From VAZQ01 sp963816745 (GTDB taxonomy: Bacteria; Pseudomonadota; Alphaproteobacteria; Rhizobiales; Xanthobacteraceae): DNA of 64,000 nt. Positions 17,121 through 25,448 of this stretch are shown here, one piece after another. Each line of letters begins with the position of its first letter. The first letter of the stretch is position 1. Location: NCBI GenBank assembly GCA_963816745.1, contig CAWFLQ010000005.1, positions 1 through 64,000 on the forward strand. The letters are read 5' to 3'. Both the position numbers and the translations under genes were made by a program. A model generated the notes under the pieces. That model had not been told where the DNA came from. It did no database searches and saw only the letters and a list, made by a program, of their open reading frames with translations.

Positions 17121-18574
17121 ATGGCGTTTCGCATCTATCCATCGATCGGATTCGCCCGGTTGGGCAACGATCTGACGCAATTCTACATCGGCCCGGAGAT
17201 TCCCGGCCATCCGGGATTCGACGTCGACGCGCTCGGCAATGAAACTCCGGTCAAGGAGTACAAGGTCGATGACGACCAGATCAAACGGCAGGCCGCCCGC
17301 TTGCGCCTGTTCGAGGTGGATGGCGGCGGCGTCCCGCGTCCGGCGACAGCTTCCGCCCGGCGCGACGATCGAATGGACGGTGCACCTCGTCAACAAGAAG
17401 GCCGCCGTCCGGCGCGGCGGCTCGCCCCCGGCGACGCCGACCCGGCCTCAATTGGCGGCAAATTCGGCGGACCTCCTGATCGATCCGGGACCGCGGACGA
17501 TCGCCGGCGCAAGCGCCAATGGCGTCAAGTTCGACACCGGCACGTATCAGGGCCGCCAGGTCCCGCTGGGCGAGCTGCGGACGGACAAGAACCAGAACCT
17601 GCTGGTCCTCGGCGGCTTCGGCTTCTCCTCATCGCCGACCAACCGGGAGCTGCCGAGCTTCTACACCAACCCCGGTTGGCACGACGACTCCTCGGACGGG
17701 CCGGTGACGGCACGCATCCGCCTGGCCGGCGGGAACACCATCGACGACGTTGCCCCGGCTTGGGTCGGTGTCGGCCCTCCTGATTATGCTCCGGAGATCC
17801 AAGGCTTGGTCAGCCTCTACGACATCATGCTGCAGGCCGCCATCGACGGCCTCGGGGTGCCGCGGCCCAACCAGGTGTCCTTCACGCGCGACATCCATCC
17901 CATGCTTCTGCGCACCAGTCGGTACCAATGGGTGAACCAGATTGCGGACTGGGCAACCGTCAGCAACGACTGGCCGGCGCTCGCCGATTCTTCTGCCGCC
18001 TCGGCGGCATTGCGCGAGAGCAATGCTCAATTCGTCCGCGACGTCGAACTCGAGGGTGTTCTCAACCGCTTCCGCCTCACCGCCTTGCAGCATTTCCAGC
18101 TCCAGGAGTGGGCGGCGGGACGCTTCCAATCCGATTGGCAAGGCGTGCCGCAGCCGGGAAATGCCGTCACAGCGGACGGGATGACGCGCGCCGCACTGCA
18201 ATCGACGGTCGGCCAAGGCTTCTTCCCGGGCATCGAGGCAGGGATCGTCACCAAGGACCCGACCCTCTATTCCCAGCCCTTCGACTTCCGTCTGAACCAC
18301 GCGCAGGCGCGCCCGGGCGACCTGACCGCACTGATGGCAGTGCCCTGGCAGGCGGACTTCATGGATTGCTCCGGCGACTGGTGGCCGTCGCAACGGCCCG
18401 ACAATGTGCGTCGCGTCGCGTCGTCTGACCAACACCGTGGCCTGGGATCGCGGCGTGACCACCCATCTGGAGATGGTGCACAATTTCTCCAAGCTCGCCT
18501 TCATCACGGCGCAGAAGGACGCCGCCGGAAACGTCGTATTCGCCGAGAACCAGCGGACGGACCTCATCGCATGA
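17121..18574 (+). pseudogene. LodA/GoxA-like CTQ quinoprotein oxidase, two frameshifts
   Basis: The family start MAFRIYPSIGFARLGNDLTQ and FYIGPEIPGHPGFDV are in one frame, then a shift near 17330 leads to LPPGATIEWTVHLVNKKAA, NLLVLGGFGFSSSPTNRELP, HDDSSDGPVTARI and PRPNQVSFTRDIHPMLLRTS. Near 18415 a second shift leads to LTNTVAWDRGVTTHLEMVHN and the stop at 18574. LodA-like enzymes oxidise amino acids using a cysteine tryptophylquinone cofactor. Here VPWQADFMDC (Cys codon 18367) and DWWPSQRPDNV (Trp codons 18379 and 18382) are present, so the cofactor residues appear intact. Both breaks equal one extra base. The next gene overlaps its stop (ATGA). Confidence 0.75.
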
Positions 18575-19212
18575 GCCGCGACACGCCGCTCGACGTCGAT
18601 GTCCTCATCATCGGCGGTGGGCCGGCCGGCAGCGCTTGCGCAATCCGGCTGACCCGCGGCGGCGCGCGGGTCGCGATCGTCGAAGCGAGCGACTTCTCCC
18701 GGTTCCGCATTGGGGAGACCATCGAGCCATCGGTCCGCTCGCTTCTGACGAAGCTCCGTATCGATATCGGCGCGGACTGCACGTGGTCGGCGCCCTCGAC
18801 CGGAGTTGTCGCGGCGTGGGGACGGCGCCCGCCGGCGCAGCGGCCGAGCGTGCTCAACCCATACGGCCGCGGCTGGCGCCTCGACCGGAAAGCCTTCGAC
18901 CTCGCACTGTTCGAGCACGCGCGGCATGCCGGCGCGCTGGCGTTCACGCAGTGCCGCCCGACGTCCGGAACCCGCAGAAACGGCGCCTGGAGCTTCTCGC
19001 TCGACACCCCCGCCGGCCCGGTGCGCGGACGCGCGGGAGCGATCGTCGCGGCGACCGGACGCAGCGCGAGCGCACCATTCGCTCCCTGTGAGAAGCGGCT
19101 ATGGTTGGACCGGCTGGTGGGCATTGCCGTAATCGCCGGCGCTGACGGCGCTCACACCGGGGCGCGCTCGATGCCGCCGTCGAATTCGTCGCTGCAGAAC
19201 GGACCGCCCTGA
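18571..19212 (+). pseudogene. Truncated LodB-like FAD-dependent flavoprotein
   Basis: Begins with an FAD-binding motif, DVLIIGGGPAGSACAIRL, continues with FRIGETIEPSVRSLLTKLRI and GRGWRLDRKAFDLALFEHAR, and reaches AIVAATGRSASAPFAP. These are the marks of LodB-type flavoproteins that install the tryptophylquinone in LodA-like enzymes. Family members are about 370 residues; this frame is 213, and similarity ends near 19140, exactly where the convergent uronate dehydrogenase gene ends. The C-terminal half is therefore missing, so the maturation factor, and probably the oxidase system, is inactive. The ATG overlaps the LodA-like stop, as in intact lodAB operons. Confidence 0.75.
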
Positions 19213-19964
19213 TACCAGTCGCCGACCGGATCGGCCGGCAGCTTCGCATCGGCGGCGAGCGCCTGCGCACTGTAGTCCTCGGCGCGGCCCTGCGGCCGGT
19301 AGCCCAGGCGGAAGGCCGCGCTGTTGTCCCACCACGCCCGCGCATTGTCCGACGCGCCGAAAAAGATCTCGTGCCGGACGTCCGGATGCTCGAGGCCGAT
19401 CCGAATGAGCTGCACCAGATCCTCCGGCGAGATCCAGATCGCGAGCCGGCGCCGATCGACCGGCGCGTCGCCGAAATTGCCGATGCGAATGGAGGTGACC
19501 CGCAGCCCGTGCTTGTAGGCATAGAGCGCGGCGAGCGCCTCGCCGAAGGCCTTGCTGACGCCATAGCGCGAATCCGGGCGCACCGGCGCGTCCGTTCCGA
19601 TGCGCCGCTGGCGCGGATAGAAGCCGACCGCGTGGTTCGACGAAGCGAACACGACGCGCTCGACGCCATGGCGGCGCGCCGCCTCGAACAGGTTGTAGCA
19701 GCCGATGATGTTGGCCTGGAGGATGGTGTCCCAGGGTCCCTCGACCGAAAAACCGCCGAGATGCACGATGCCGTTGACGCCGGCGACCACGCGTTCGACC
19801 TGCGCCATGTCGGCAAGATCGGCCGGCACGAACGTCTCGTCCGGCGCGAGGCCGGCGGGCGGCTTCACGTCGCTCAGCCGTAGATCGGGATAGACGCCCT
19901 TGAGCAGAGACCGCAGCCGCGTGCCGATGCCGCCTGACGCGCCCGTGACCAGAACCGTTTGCAT
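19152..19964 (-). CDS. udh: Uronate dehydrogenase, NAD-dependent SDR-type
   Basis: A 270-residue extended short-chain dehydrogenase. The nucleotide-binding motif is TGASGGIG, and the sequence IVHLGGFSVEGPWDTILQAN, IIGCYNLFEAARRHGVERVV, FASSNHAVGFYPRQRRIG and the catalytic YGVSK follow closely the pattern of Agrobacterium-type uronate dehydrogenase (hexuronate to aldarolactone). The C-terminal WWDNSAAFRLGYRPQGRAED also fits. Context supports this: a FadR-type GntR regulator and a TRAP transporter lie directly alongside, the standard neighbourhood for galacturonate or glucuronate use. Downstream lactone and aldarate enzymes are not in the window. The 3' end abuts the truncated lodB. Confidence 0.85.
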   Translation of the reverse strand: MQTVLVTGASGGIGTRLRSLLKGVYPDLRLSDVKPPAGLAPDETFVPADLADMAQVERVVAGVNGIVHLGGFSVEGPWDTILQANIIGCYNLFEAARRHGVERVVFASSNHAVGFYPRQRRIGTDAPVRPDSRYGVSKAFGEALAALYAYKHGLRVTSIRIGNFGDAPVDRRRLAIWISPEDLVQLIRIGLEHPDVRHEIFFGASDNARAWWDNSAAFRLGYRPQGRAEDYSAQALAADAKLPADPVGDWYQGGPFCSDEFDGGIERAPV

Positions 19965-20002
19965 GATGCGCTCGTTCGAAGGATGAAGAAGAAGAGAAGA
20001 TG

Positions 20003-20746
20003 TCAGCTATTGCCGAGCTTGGCGGCAAGCCGTTGATACCGCTTTCGGCTGTTGCTGAGATGCCGGCGCATCGCCGCGCGTGCCTGCGACACCGCGCCGC
20101 TGCGGATGGCCTGCACGATGTCGCGGTGCTCCTGTTGGAATGTCTCGTTGTAGGCGCGCTTGGGGATTCCCGGCCCGCCGGGGATCGTCTCCCGCGGGAT
20201 GACGAAGCGGCCCAGATGCTCCAGAAAGCGCCGGAATTGCGGGTTCCCGGTGGCGTCGGCGATGCTGCAATGAAGCTCGAAATCCTGCGCAATGGCATCC
20301 TCGCCGCGCTTGATAGCGGCGCTGACGGCATCGAGGCAGGTGCAGATTTTGCGTATCTGCGCCGCCGAGCCGCGATCGGCGGCGAGCCCGGCGGCTTCGA
20401 TCTCGATGCCGGTGCGCAACTCCATGACGTCGAGCACCGTGCGCAGCGGCGCCAGCGGGTCGAAGTCGATCCGCAGCGGCCGGCGCGCGTTTTCCGGCAC
20501 GAAGGCGCCGACGCCTTGCCGGGTGACGACCAGGCCGTCCGCGCGCAAAGCGGCGACGGCTTCGCGCACCACCGTCCGGCTCACCCCGGTCGCCGCGATC
20601 ATTTCCTGCTCGGTCGGCAGGCGCGAGCCCGGCGGTATCTTGCCGCTGGTGATGTCGTCGGTCAGCCGCGCGATGAGCTCGCCACTCAATGAGCGCGGCG
20701 CCGCGAGCGGTCGCTGCGCCGAAAGGCTGGTGGTCGGCCGGCTCAT
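20003..20746 (-). CDS. FadR-type GntR-family transcriptional regulator
   Basis: A 247-residue regulator. The winged helix lies at about residues 20-85 (GELIARLTDDITSGKIPPGS, RLPTEQEMIAATGVSRTVVR, EAVAALRADGLVVTRQGVG), followed by an FCD effector domain (VMELRTGIEIEAAGLAADRG, FELHCSIADATGNPQFRRFL, EHRDIVQAIRSG). FCD regulators in uronate loci usually respond to the hexuronate or a catabolite. ATG 20746 is preferred, with AGGTG upstream; a longer frame exists to 20884 but reads as promoter DNA. Located between udh and the divergent TRAP genes, it most likely represses the transporter and udh from the palindrome at 20776. Confidence 0.92.
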   Translation of the reverse strand: MSRPTTSLSAQRPLAAPRSLSGELIARLTDDITSGKIPPGSRLPTEQEMIAATGVSRTVVREAVAALRADGLVVTRQGVGAFVPENARRPLRIDFDPLAPLRTVLDVMELRTGIEIEAAGLAADRGSAAQIRKICTCLDAVSAAIKRGEDAIAQDFELHCSIADATGNPQFRRFLEHLGRFVIPRETIPGGPGIPKRAYNETFQQEHRDIVQAIRSGAVSQARAAMRRHLSNSRKRYQRLAAKLGNS

Positions 20747-20751
20747 CGCAC

Positions 20752-20788
20752 TTGACACCTTTGGATGGGAAGTCATCATATGATATGA
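20752..20788 (+). promoter_or_regulatory. GntR operator palindrome and likely TRAP promoter
   Basis: A perfect 13-bp palindrome, TCATAT-G-ATATGA, lies at 20776-20788 between the divergent gntR and dctP genes. A consensus -35 hexamer TTGACA is at 20752-20757; the palindrome covers the place where a -10 element would sit. The arrangement suits repression of the TRAP operon by the adjacent GntR protein. Binding itself is inferred. Confidence 0.6.
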
Positions 20789-20906
20789 CAAGTGCGTAAC
20801 ACGCGCCGGTCGGCTGATCAACCAAGCGATCGCGCAGTTCCGGCGAAGTTCGGGCCGCCAGGCCCCCACGAAAACAATCAACAACGATCAACCTCGGGAG
20901 GATTCG

Positions 20907-21908
20907 ATGAATCGTCGTACTGTGCTCGGCCTCGGTGCCGTGACCGCCCTCGGCGCGCTCGCCGGCGATTGGCGCGTCGGCGCTTTTGCTCAGCAGAAAC
21001 TCGTGCTCAAGGCGACCGACGTGCACCCGCTCGGCTATCCGACCGTCGAGGCGGTGCTCGCGATGGGCAAGCAGCTGGAGACCGCGACCGGCGGCCGCCT
21101 CAGCGTGCAGATGTATCCGTCGATGCAGCTCGGCGGCGAGAAGGAGATGATCGAGCAGGCGCAGGTCGGCGCGCTCGCGATCGCCCGCATCAGCGTCGGT
21201 CCGATGGGCCCGCTGGTCCCCGAGCTCAACGTGTTCAACCTGCCCTTCATGTTCCGCGACGACGCGCATATGGAGAAGGTGATCGACGGCCCGATCGGCG
21301 ACGAGCTGCTCAAGAAGCTGTCGGACCATCCGACCGCGGGGCTTATCGGGCTGTGCTGGATGAACGCCGGCACGCGCAACGTCTACAACAGCAAGAAGCC
21401 GGTCAAAGCGATCGACGACCTCAAGGGGCTGAAGATCCGGATGATGGGCAATCCGATCTTCGTCGACACCATGAATGCGCTCGGCGGCAACGGCGTCGCC
21501 ATGGGTTTCGACCAGCTCGTCAACGCCATGCAGACCGGCGTGGTGGACGGCGCGGAGAACAACTACCCGAGCTATGCCACCGGCCAGCATTACCGCTACG
21601 CCAAGTACTACTCGCTCACCGGCCACCTGATGATCCCGGAGATCCTCGTGTTCTCGAAGAGAACATGGGGCACGCTCTCCAAGGACGACCAGGCGCTGAT
21701 CATGAAGCTCGCCAAGCAGGCGCAGCTCGACGAGCGCAAGCTCTGGTATGCGATGGAGGAGAAATCGATCAAGCAGATCCAGGAGGCCGGCGTCGAGATC
21801 ATCAAGATCGACGACAAGAAGCCGTTCCAGGAGGCCGTGAAGCCGGTGTGGGACAAATACGGAAAGCAGCACGCCGAGCTGATCCAGCGCATTCAAGACA
21901 CGAAGTGA
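20907..21908 (+). CDS. TRAP transporter periplasmic binding protein (DctP family)
   Basis: A 333-residue DctP-type binding protein with an N-terminal signal (MNRRTVLGLGAVTALGALAG, cleavage near AFAQQ). The family fingerprint is clear: HPLGYPTVEAVLAMGKQLE, MYPSMQLGGEKEMIEQAQVG, FNLPFMFRDDAHMEKVIDG, the arginine-bearing KGLKIRMMGNPIFVDTMNAL that binds the substrate carboxylate, and GVVDGAENNYPSYATGQHY. GGGAGG precedes the ATG. With udh and GntR alongside, hexuronate or its lactone is the likely ligand. A strong hairpin separates it from dctQ, favouring higher expression of the binding protein. Confidence 0.94.
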   Translation: MNRRTVLGLGAVTALGALAGDWRVGAFAQQKLVLKATDVHPLGYPTVEAVLAMGKQLETATGGRLSVQMYPSMQLGGEKEMIEQAQVGALAIARISVGPMGPLVPELNVFNLPFMFRDDAHMEKVIDGPIGDELLKKLSDHPTAGLIGLCWMNAGTRNVYNSKKPVKAIDDLKGLKIRMMGNPIFVDTMNALGGNGVAMGFDQLVNAMQTGVVDGAENNYPSYATGQHYRYAKYYSLTGHLMIPEILVFSKRTWGTLSKDDQALIMKLAKQAQLDERKLWYAMEEKSIKQIQEAGVEIIKIDDKKPFQEAVKPVWDKYGKQHAELIQRIQDTK

Positions 21909-21922
21909 ACGGCTGAGCGGTT

Positions 21923-21957
21923 GCACGGGAGCCGGCCGATCGGGCCGGCTCCCGTGC
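21923..21957 (+). terminator. Strong intercistronic hairpin between dctP and dctQ
   Basis: A perfect 15-bp stem, GCACGGGAGCCGGCC paired with GGCCGGCTCCCGTGC, around a GATCG loop, followed by TGTT only. It lies in the 69-nt gap between the binding-protein gene and the membrane-subunit genes. Without a long T-tract it is more likely an attenuating or mRNA-stabilising hairpin than a full terminator. Confidence 0.65.
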
Positions 21958-21977
21958 TGTTCGTCGGGAGGGCTGGA

Positions 21978-22496
21978 ATGAAGCAACAATACTTTCGGGC
22001 GATGGACGCCGTTCACAACGCCTGCCTGTTCGTCGCCGGCTCCTGCCTCGTGATCATCACCATCATCGTTCCCTACGGCGTCTTCACCCGCTACGTGCTC
22101 AACAGCGCGGCGTCCTGGCCCGAGCCGATGGCCGTGCTGTTGATGATCGTGCTGTCCTTCCTCTCGGCCGTCGTCTGCTATCGGGAATATCTGCATATCG
22201 GCGTCGGCATCCTTCCGGCCTTTCTGCACGGAGCCGCAAAATCGGCGCTCGGCTGGGTGCTCGAAGTCTGCATGCTCGTGACCAACCTCTTCATGCTGGT
22301 CTGGGGCATCAAGCTCGTCCAGACGACCTGGTATCAGAGCATCGCGGAATTCCCGATCGTCACCGCCGGCATGGCCTATCTGCCGATCCCGATCGGCGGC
22401 GCGCTCACCGTCCTGTTCGTGATCGAGCGTCTCCTGACGCAGAAGTTCTTCCAGGAGCCCGAGCCCGAAACCGTCAGCCAGATCGCCACCGAGTAA
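21978..22496 (+). CDS. TRAP transporter small permease (DctQ family)
   Basis: A 172-residue integral membrane protein with four predicted helices (about 20-42, 55-75, 92-115 and 135-155). DctQ-type features include YGVFTRYVLNSAASWPEPMA and LSFLSAVVCYREYLHIGVGI. It is the small membrane subunit that works with DctM to import the DctP-bound substrate driven by a sodium gradient. ATG 21978 is chosen because GGGAGG lies 7 nt upstream and the hydrophobic part follows; the longer frame from 21921 would start inside the hairpin. The dctM gene follows 50 nt later. Confidence 0.9.
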   Translation: MKQQYFRAMDAVHNACLFVAGSCLVIITIIVPYGVFTRYVLNSAASWPEPMAVLLMIVLSFLSAVVCYREYLHIGVGILPAFLHGAAKSALGWVLEVCMLVTNLFMLVWGIKLVQTTWYQSIAEFPIVTAGMAYLPIPIGGALTVLFVIERLLTQKFFQEPEPETVSQIATE

Positions 22497-22546
22497 AGGC
22501 GGCCGCAGGCAAGTTTACGCAGCCTGCGGAAACCAAGAATCCCCTT

Positions 22547-23831
22547 ATGGACGTTCTCATTCTCGTCGGCGGCTTCGCGGTCCTGTGCCTCCTGGGCATG
22601 CCGGTCGCCTATGCGCTCGGCCTCGCCGCCATCCTCACCGCGCTGTGGATCGACATCCCGCTCGAAGCGGTGATGCTCAAGGTCGCCGGCGGCATGAGCG
22701 GCTTCTCGCTGCTGGCGATCCCGTTCTTCATCCTTGCCGGCGCGATCATGGCCGTCGGCGGCATGGCCGAACGCCTCGTCAACCTCGCCAAGGTCTTCGT
22801 CGGCTTCATTCGCGGCGGCATGGCGCTGGTCAACATCGTCGCCTCGACCATGTTCGGCTGCCTCTCCGGCTCTTCCGTCGCCGATACCGCGGCGGTCGGC
22901 TCGGTGATGATCCCGCAGATGATCAAGAACGGCTATCCGCGCCTGTTCGCCGTCAACGTCACCATCTCCGGCTCGCTGCAGCCGCTGCTGCTGCCGCCCT
23001 CGCACAACATGATCATCTATTCGCTCGCCGCCGGCGGCACGATCTCGGTCGCGCATCTGTTCATGGGCGGCGTGATCCCGGCGCTGCTGCTCGGGCTCTC
23101 GCTGATCGTGCTCGTCCTCATCATCGCGCATCGGGAAAAATTTCCGAAGGGCGAGGTGGTTCCGTTTCGCCAGGCGCTCAAGATCGCCCTCGACGCGATC
23201 TGGGGCTTGATCACGATCGTGATCATCCTCGGCGGCATCATTACCGGCGTCTTCACGCCGACCGAGTCGGCGGCGGTGGCCTGCGTCTACGCCTTCCTGG
23301 TGACGATGTTCGTCTATCGCGACTGCAAATGGCGCGACCTGCCGCAAGCTGATCGCGCGCGTGGTGCGCACGGTCGGCATGGTGATGATCATGATCGGCT
23401 TCTCGATCGCCTTCGGCTACATGATGGCGATCATGCAGATTCCGGCCAAGGCCACGGAGTTCTTCGTCGCGATCTCGAGCGACAAGTACACCTTCCTGCT
23501 CTACGTGAACGTGCTCCTGCTGCTGCTCGGCACGTTCATGGATCTGGCGCCGATGCTGCTGATCTGCACGCCGATCTTCCTGCCCGTCATCAAGACCTTC
23601 GGCATCGATCCCGTGCACTTCGGCATCATCATGATCCTCAATCTCGGCATCGGGCTGCTCACGCCGCCGGTCGGCCCGACCATGGTGGTCGGCTGCGCCA
23701 TCGGTCGCGTGAGCATGGAGGCGGTGTCGCGCAGCATCCTGGTCTTCTACATTCCGATGCTGATCGTGCTTGGGCTCGTGACCTATATTCCGGAGCTGTC
23801 GCTCTGGCTGCCGCGGCTTCTGCTGAAATAA
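22547..23831 (+). CDS. TRAP transporter large permease (DctM family), one frameshift
   Basis: About 427 residues and a dozen membrane helices. The first frame runs from MDVLILVGGFAVLCLLGMPV through MFGCLSGSSVADTAAVGSVM, SHNMIIYSLAAGGTISVAHL and FTPTESAAVACVYAFLVTMF to about 23345. One extra base there switches to KLIARVVRTVGMVMIMIGFS, FMDLAPMLLICTPIFLPVIK, NLGIGLLTPPVGPTM and the stop at 23831. All DctM landmarks are retained across the break. It is the sodium-coupled translocating subunit of the system with the two preceding genes. If the shift is real, the transporter is dead. Confidence 0.85.
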
Positions 23832-23850
23832 ATCCAACGTAACGGCGACG

Positions 23851-23885
23851 TTTACGAAGAATTTCTTTTACGAAGAATTTTCGTA
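23851..23885. repeat. Short direct repeats and inverted repeat after the TRAP operon
   Basis: TTTACGAAGAATTT occurs twice (23851-23864 and 23867-23880), and the second copy is part of a dyad, TACGAA-GAATT-TTCGTA, at 23869-23885. The AT-rich block contrasts with its surroundings. It could be a weak terminator for the TRAP operon or a binding site serving the small secreted-protein gene 80 nt downstream. Confidence 0.45.
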
Positions 23886-23967
23886 GCCGGCCGAAAAATT
23901 TCTTTGAGCGATCTCTTGAACGGCGACATCCTGATTGTGGGAGCGACGTAATTGAAAGGGACACGCC

Positions 23968-24216
23968 GTGAATAAGCTCACATTGACCGCGGCCATGGCT
24001 GCGGCGTTTCTGTGTGCGGGTTTCGCGTCACATCAGGCCAAGGCGGAAGACTGGAACAATCCCCAGCCGCAGAACTATGCGGCGCCGGTGCTCGGCGAGA
24101 AGGGCGCGCAATGGGCGGGCCAATGCTGGGTCGAGACCTGGGGAGGAGGCTCCTCTTACTTCGGCTACTGGACGGCGTGCGCCCCGGCGCAGCAGCCAAG
24201 GACCGCCAGGCGCTGA
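23968..24216 (+). CDS. Small secreted hypothetical protein
   Basis: An 82-residue protein starting at GTG 23968 (AAAGGG upstream). A clear signal peptide, NKLTLTAAMAAAFLCAGFAS ending near AKA, precedes a short mature region rich in Trp, Gly, Tyr and Gln (AQWAGQCWVETWGGGSSYFG), with two cysteines. Such small exported proteins are common in this group and I recognise no function. It is convergent with the SDR gene. Confidence 0.7.
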   Translation: MNKLTLTAAMAAAFLCAGFASHQAKAEDWNNPQPQNYAAPVLGEKGAQWAGQCWVETWGGGSSYFGYWTACAPAQQPRTARR

Positions 24217-24282
24217 GAACAGCCGATCTGATCTGGACATGTGAGAGCCTTCGGGAAATCCTCGGAGGCTCTCGCGCACGCT

Positions 24283-25039
24283 CTACAGCGAATAACCGCC
24301 GTCCACCACCAGCGTCTGCGCCGTGACCATGCCCGGCGTCGGCGCAGAGGAACACGATCGCTGCGGCGATGTCGGCCGGCGTGCAGGCACGCTTGAGCAG
24401 CGTGCGCTCGATCGAAGCCTGCTTGCGCGCTGAGGGCCATGCCCGCGTCCATTCGGTATCGACGAAGCCCGGCGCGACCGCGTTCACACGCGCCGCGGGC
24501 GCCAGTGCGCGCGCCAAGTTCTGGGTCAGGCTGATGAGCCCCGCCTTGCTCGCACCGTAGGCCATGCTGGAGCCCGGCATGTTGCGGCCGGCGACGGAGG
24601 CGGTGTTGCACACCGCGCCGCGGGCAGCGATGAGCGCCGGCGCCGCCGCGCGGGTGCAGCGGAACGGGCCGAGCAGATTGGTGGCGAGGATCGTCGCCCA
24701 GAATTCCTCGGTCAGCCGGTCGAGGTCGCTCGGCGGGATCGGCTCGACGGTCGCCGAAGTGCCGGCATTGTTGGCGAGAAAGTCGAGCCGACCGAGCGCC
24801 TCGATCGCGTTGCGCACCATGTCTTCGGCGGCGCCCGCCTTCGCCACGTCGCCGGGCGCGCCGATCACGGCAAAGCCCTGCGCGCGCAACTGCTCGACCA
24901 CCTTCGGCCCGCGCGGATCGTCGGGCAAGTGATTGAGCGCGACCGTGGCGCCGCGCCGTGCAAACAGCTCGACCGTGGCGAGCCCGATGCCCGACGCCGC
25001 GCCCGTCACCAGCGCGGCCTTGCCGTCCAGATCGCCCAT
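24283..25039 (-). CDS. SDR-family oxidoreductase, frameshift near the C-terminus
   Basis: About 251 residues of classical short-chain dehydrogenase: cofactor motif ALVTGAASGIGLATVELF, NNAG-type LANNAGTSATVEPI, catalytic serine in CNTASVAGRNMPGSS and YGASKAGLISLTQ. The frame breaks near 24333, after AIVFLCADAG, but one base over reads MVTAQTLVVDGGYSL and stops at 24283, which is the expected SDR ending (DGG). One extra base explains it. The substrate is unknown. ATG 25039 is preceded by GGAGGG. The tautomerase gene lies just upstream on the same strand, so the two may be co-transcribed. Confidence 0.87.
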
Positions 25040-25112
25040 GGAACCCTCCGATTACAAAAAGTTTCGCCCGGCTGAACCGGGCGAAACGCTTCCGTACGAA
25101 ACTGGTCGGGGC

Positions 25113-25304
25113 TCACCGGCGCATTTCGCTGAATAGCACGCCGCCTTTCGCCTTGGCAGTGGGCTCGGATTCCACGATCTCGACCGTAACGGCTTCGAGC
25201 GGAACGGAAAAATTCTTCACCACCGCGTCGGTGATGTCCTTCACCAGCGCGCGCTTCTGGTCGAGCGTGCGCCCCTTGACGGCGTGGACGTAGATTTCAG
25301 GCAT
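25113..25304 (-). CDS. 4-oxalocrotonate tautomerase-family enzyme
   Basis: A 63-residue tautomerase-superfamily subunit. After removal of Met, the catalytic Pro-1 is exposed (PEIYVHAVKGRTLDQKRALV), followed by a beta-alpha-beta fold with VPLEAVTVEIVESEPTAKAK. Small members of this size form hexamers and act on enol or keto acids in aromatic meta-cleavage pathways, but many have other substrates. Its neighbour is an SDR gene, not a catechol pathway, so I do not assign a substrate. GGGAG precedes the ATG. Confidence 0.88.
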   Translation of the reverse strand: MPEIYVHAVKGRTLDQKRALVKDITDAVVKNFSVPLEAVTVEIVESEPTAKAKGGVLFSEMRR

Positions 25305-25448
25305 ATCGGTCTCCCTGTCGCTGTGTTGCGCCCGGCACTATAGCGACTGGGACAAACATGGAAAGGCGCAGGGCACCCGTCGTGAGCAAGACGACGCGCC
25401 ACGCAAGGGCCGCCGAAGGAGTGCTGGTCGGCTACCCTCGGACCCGCC

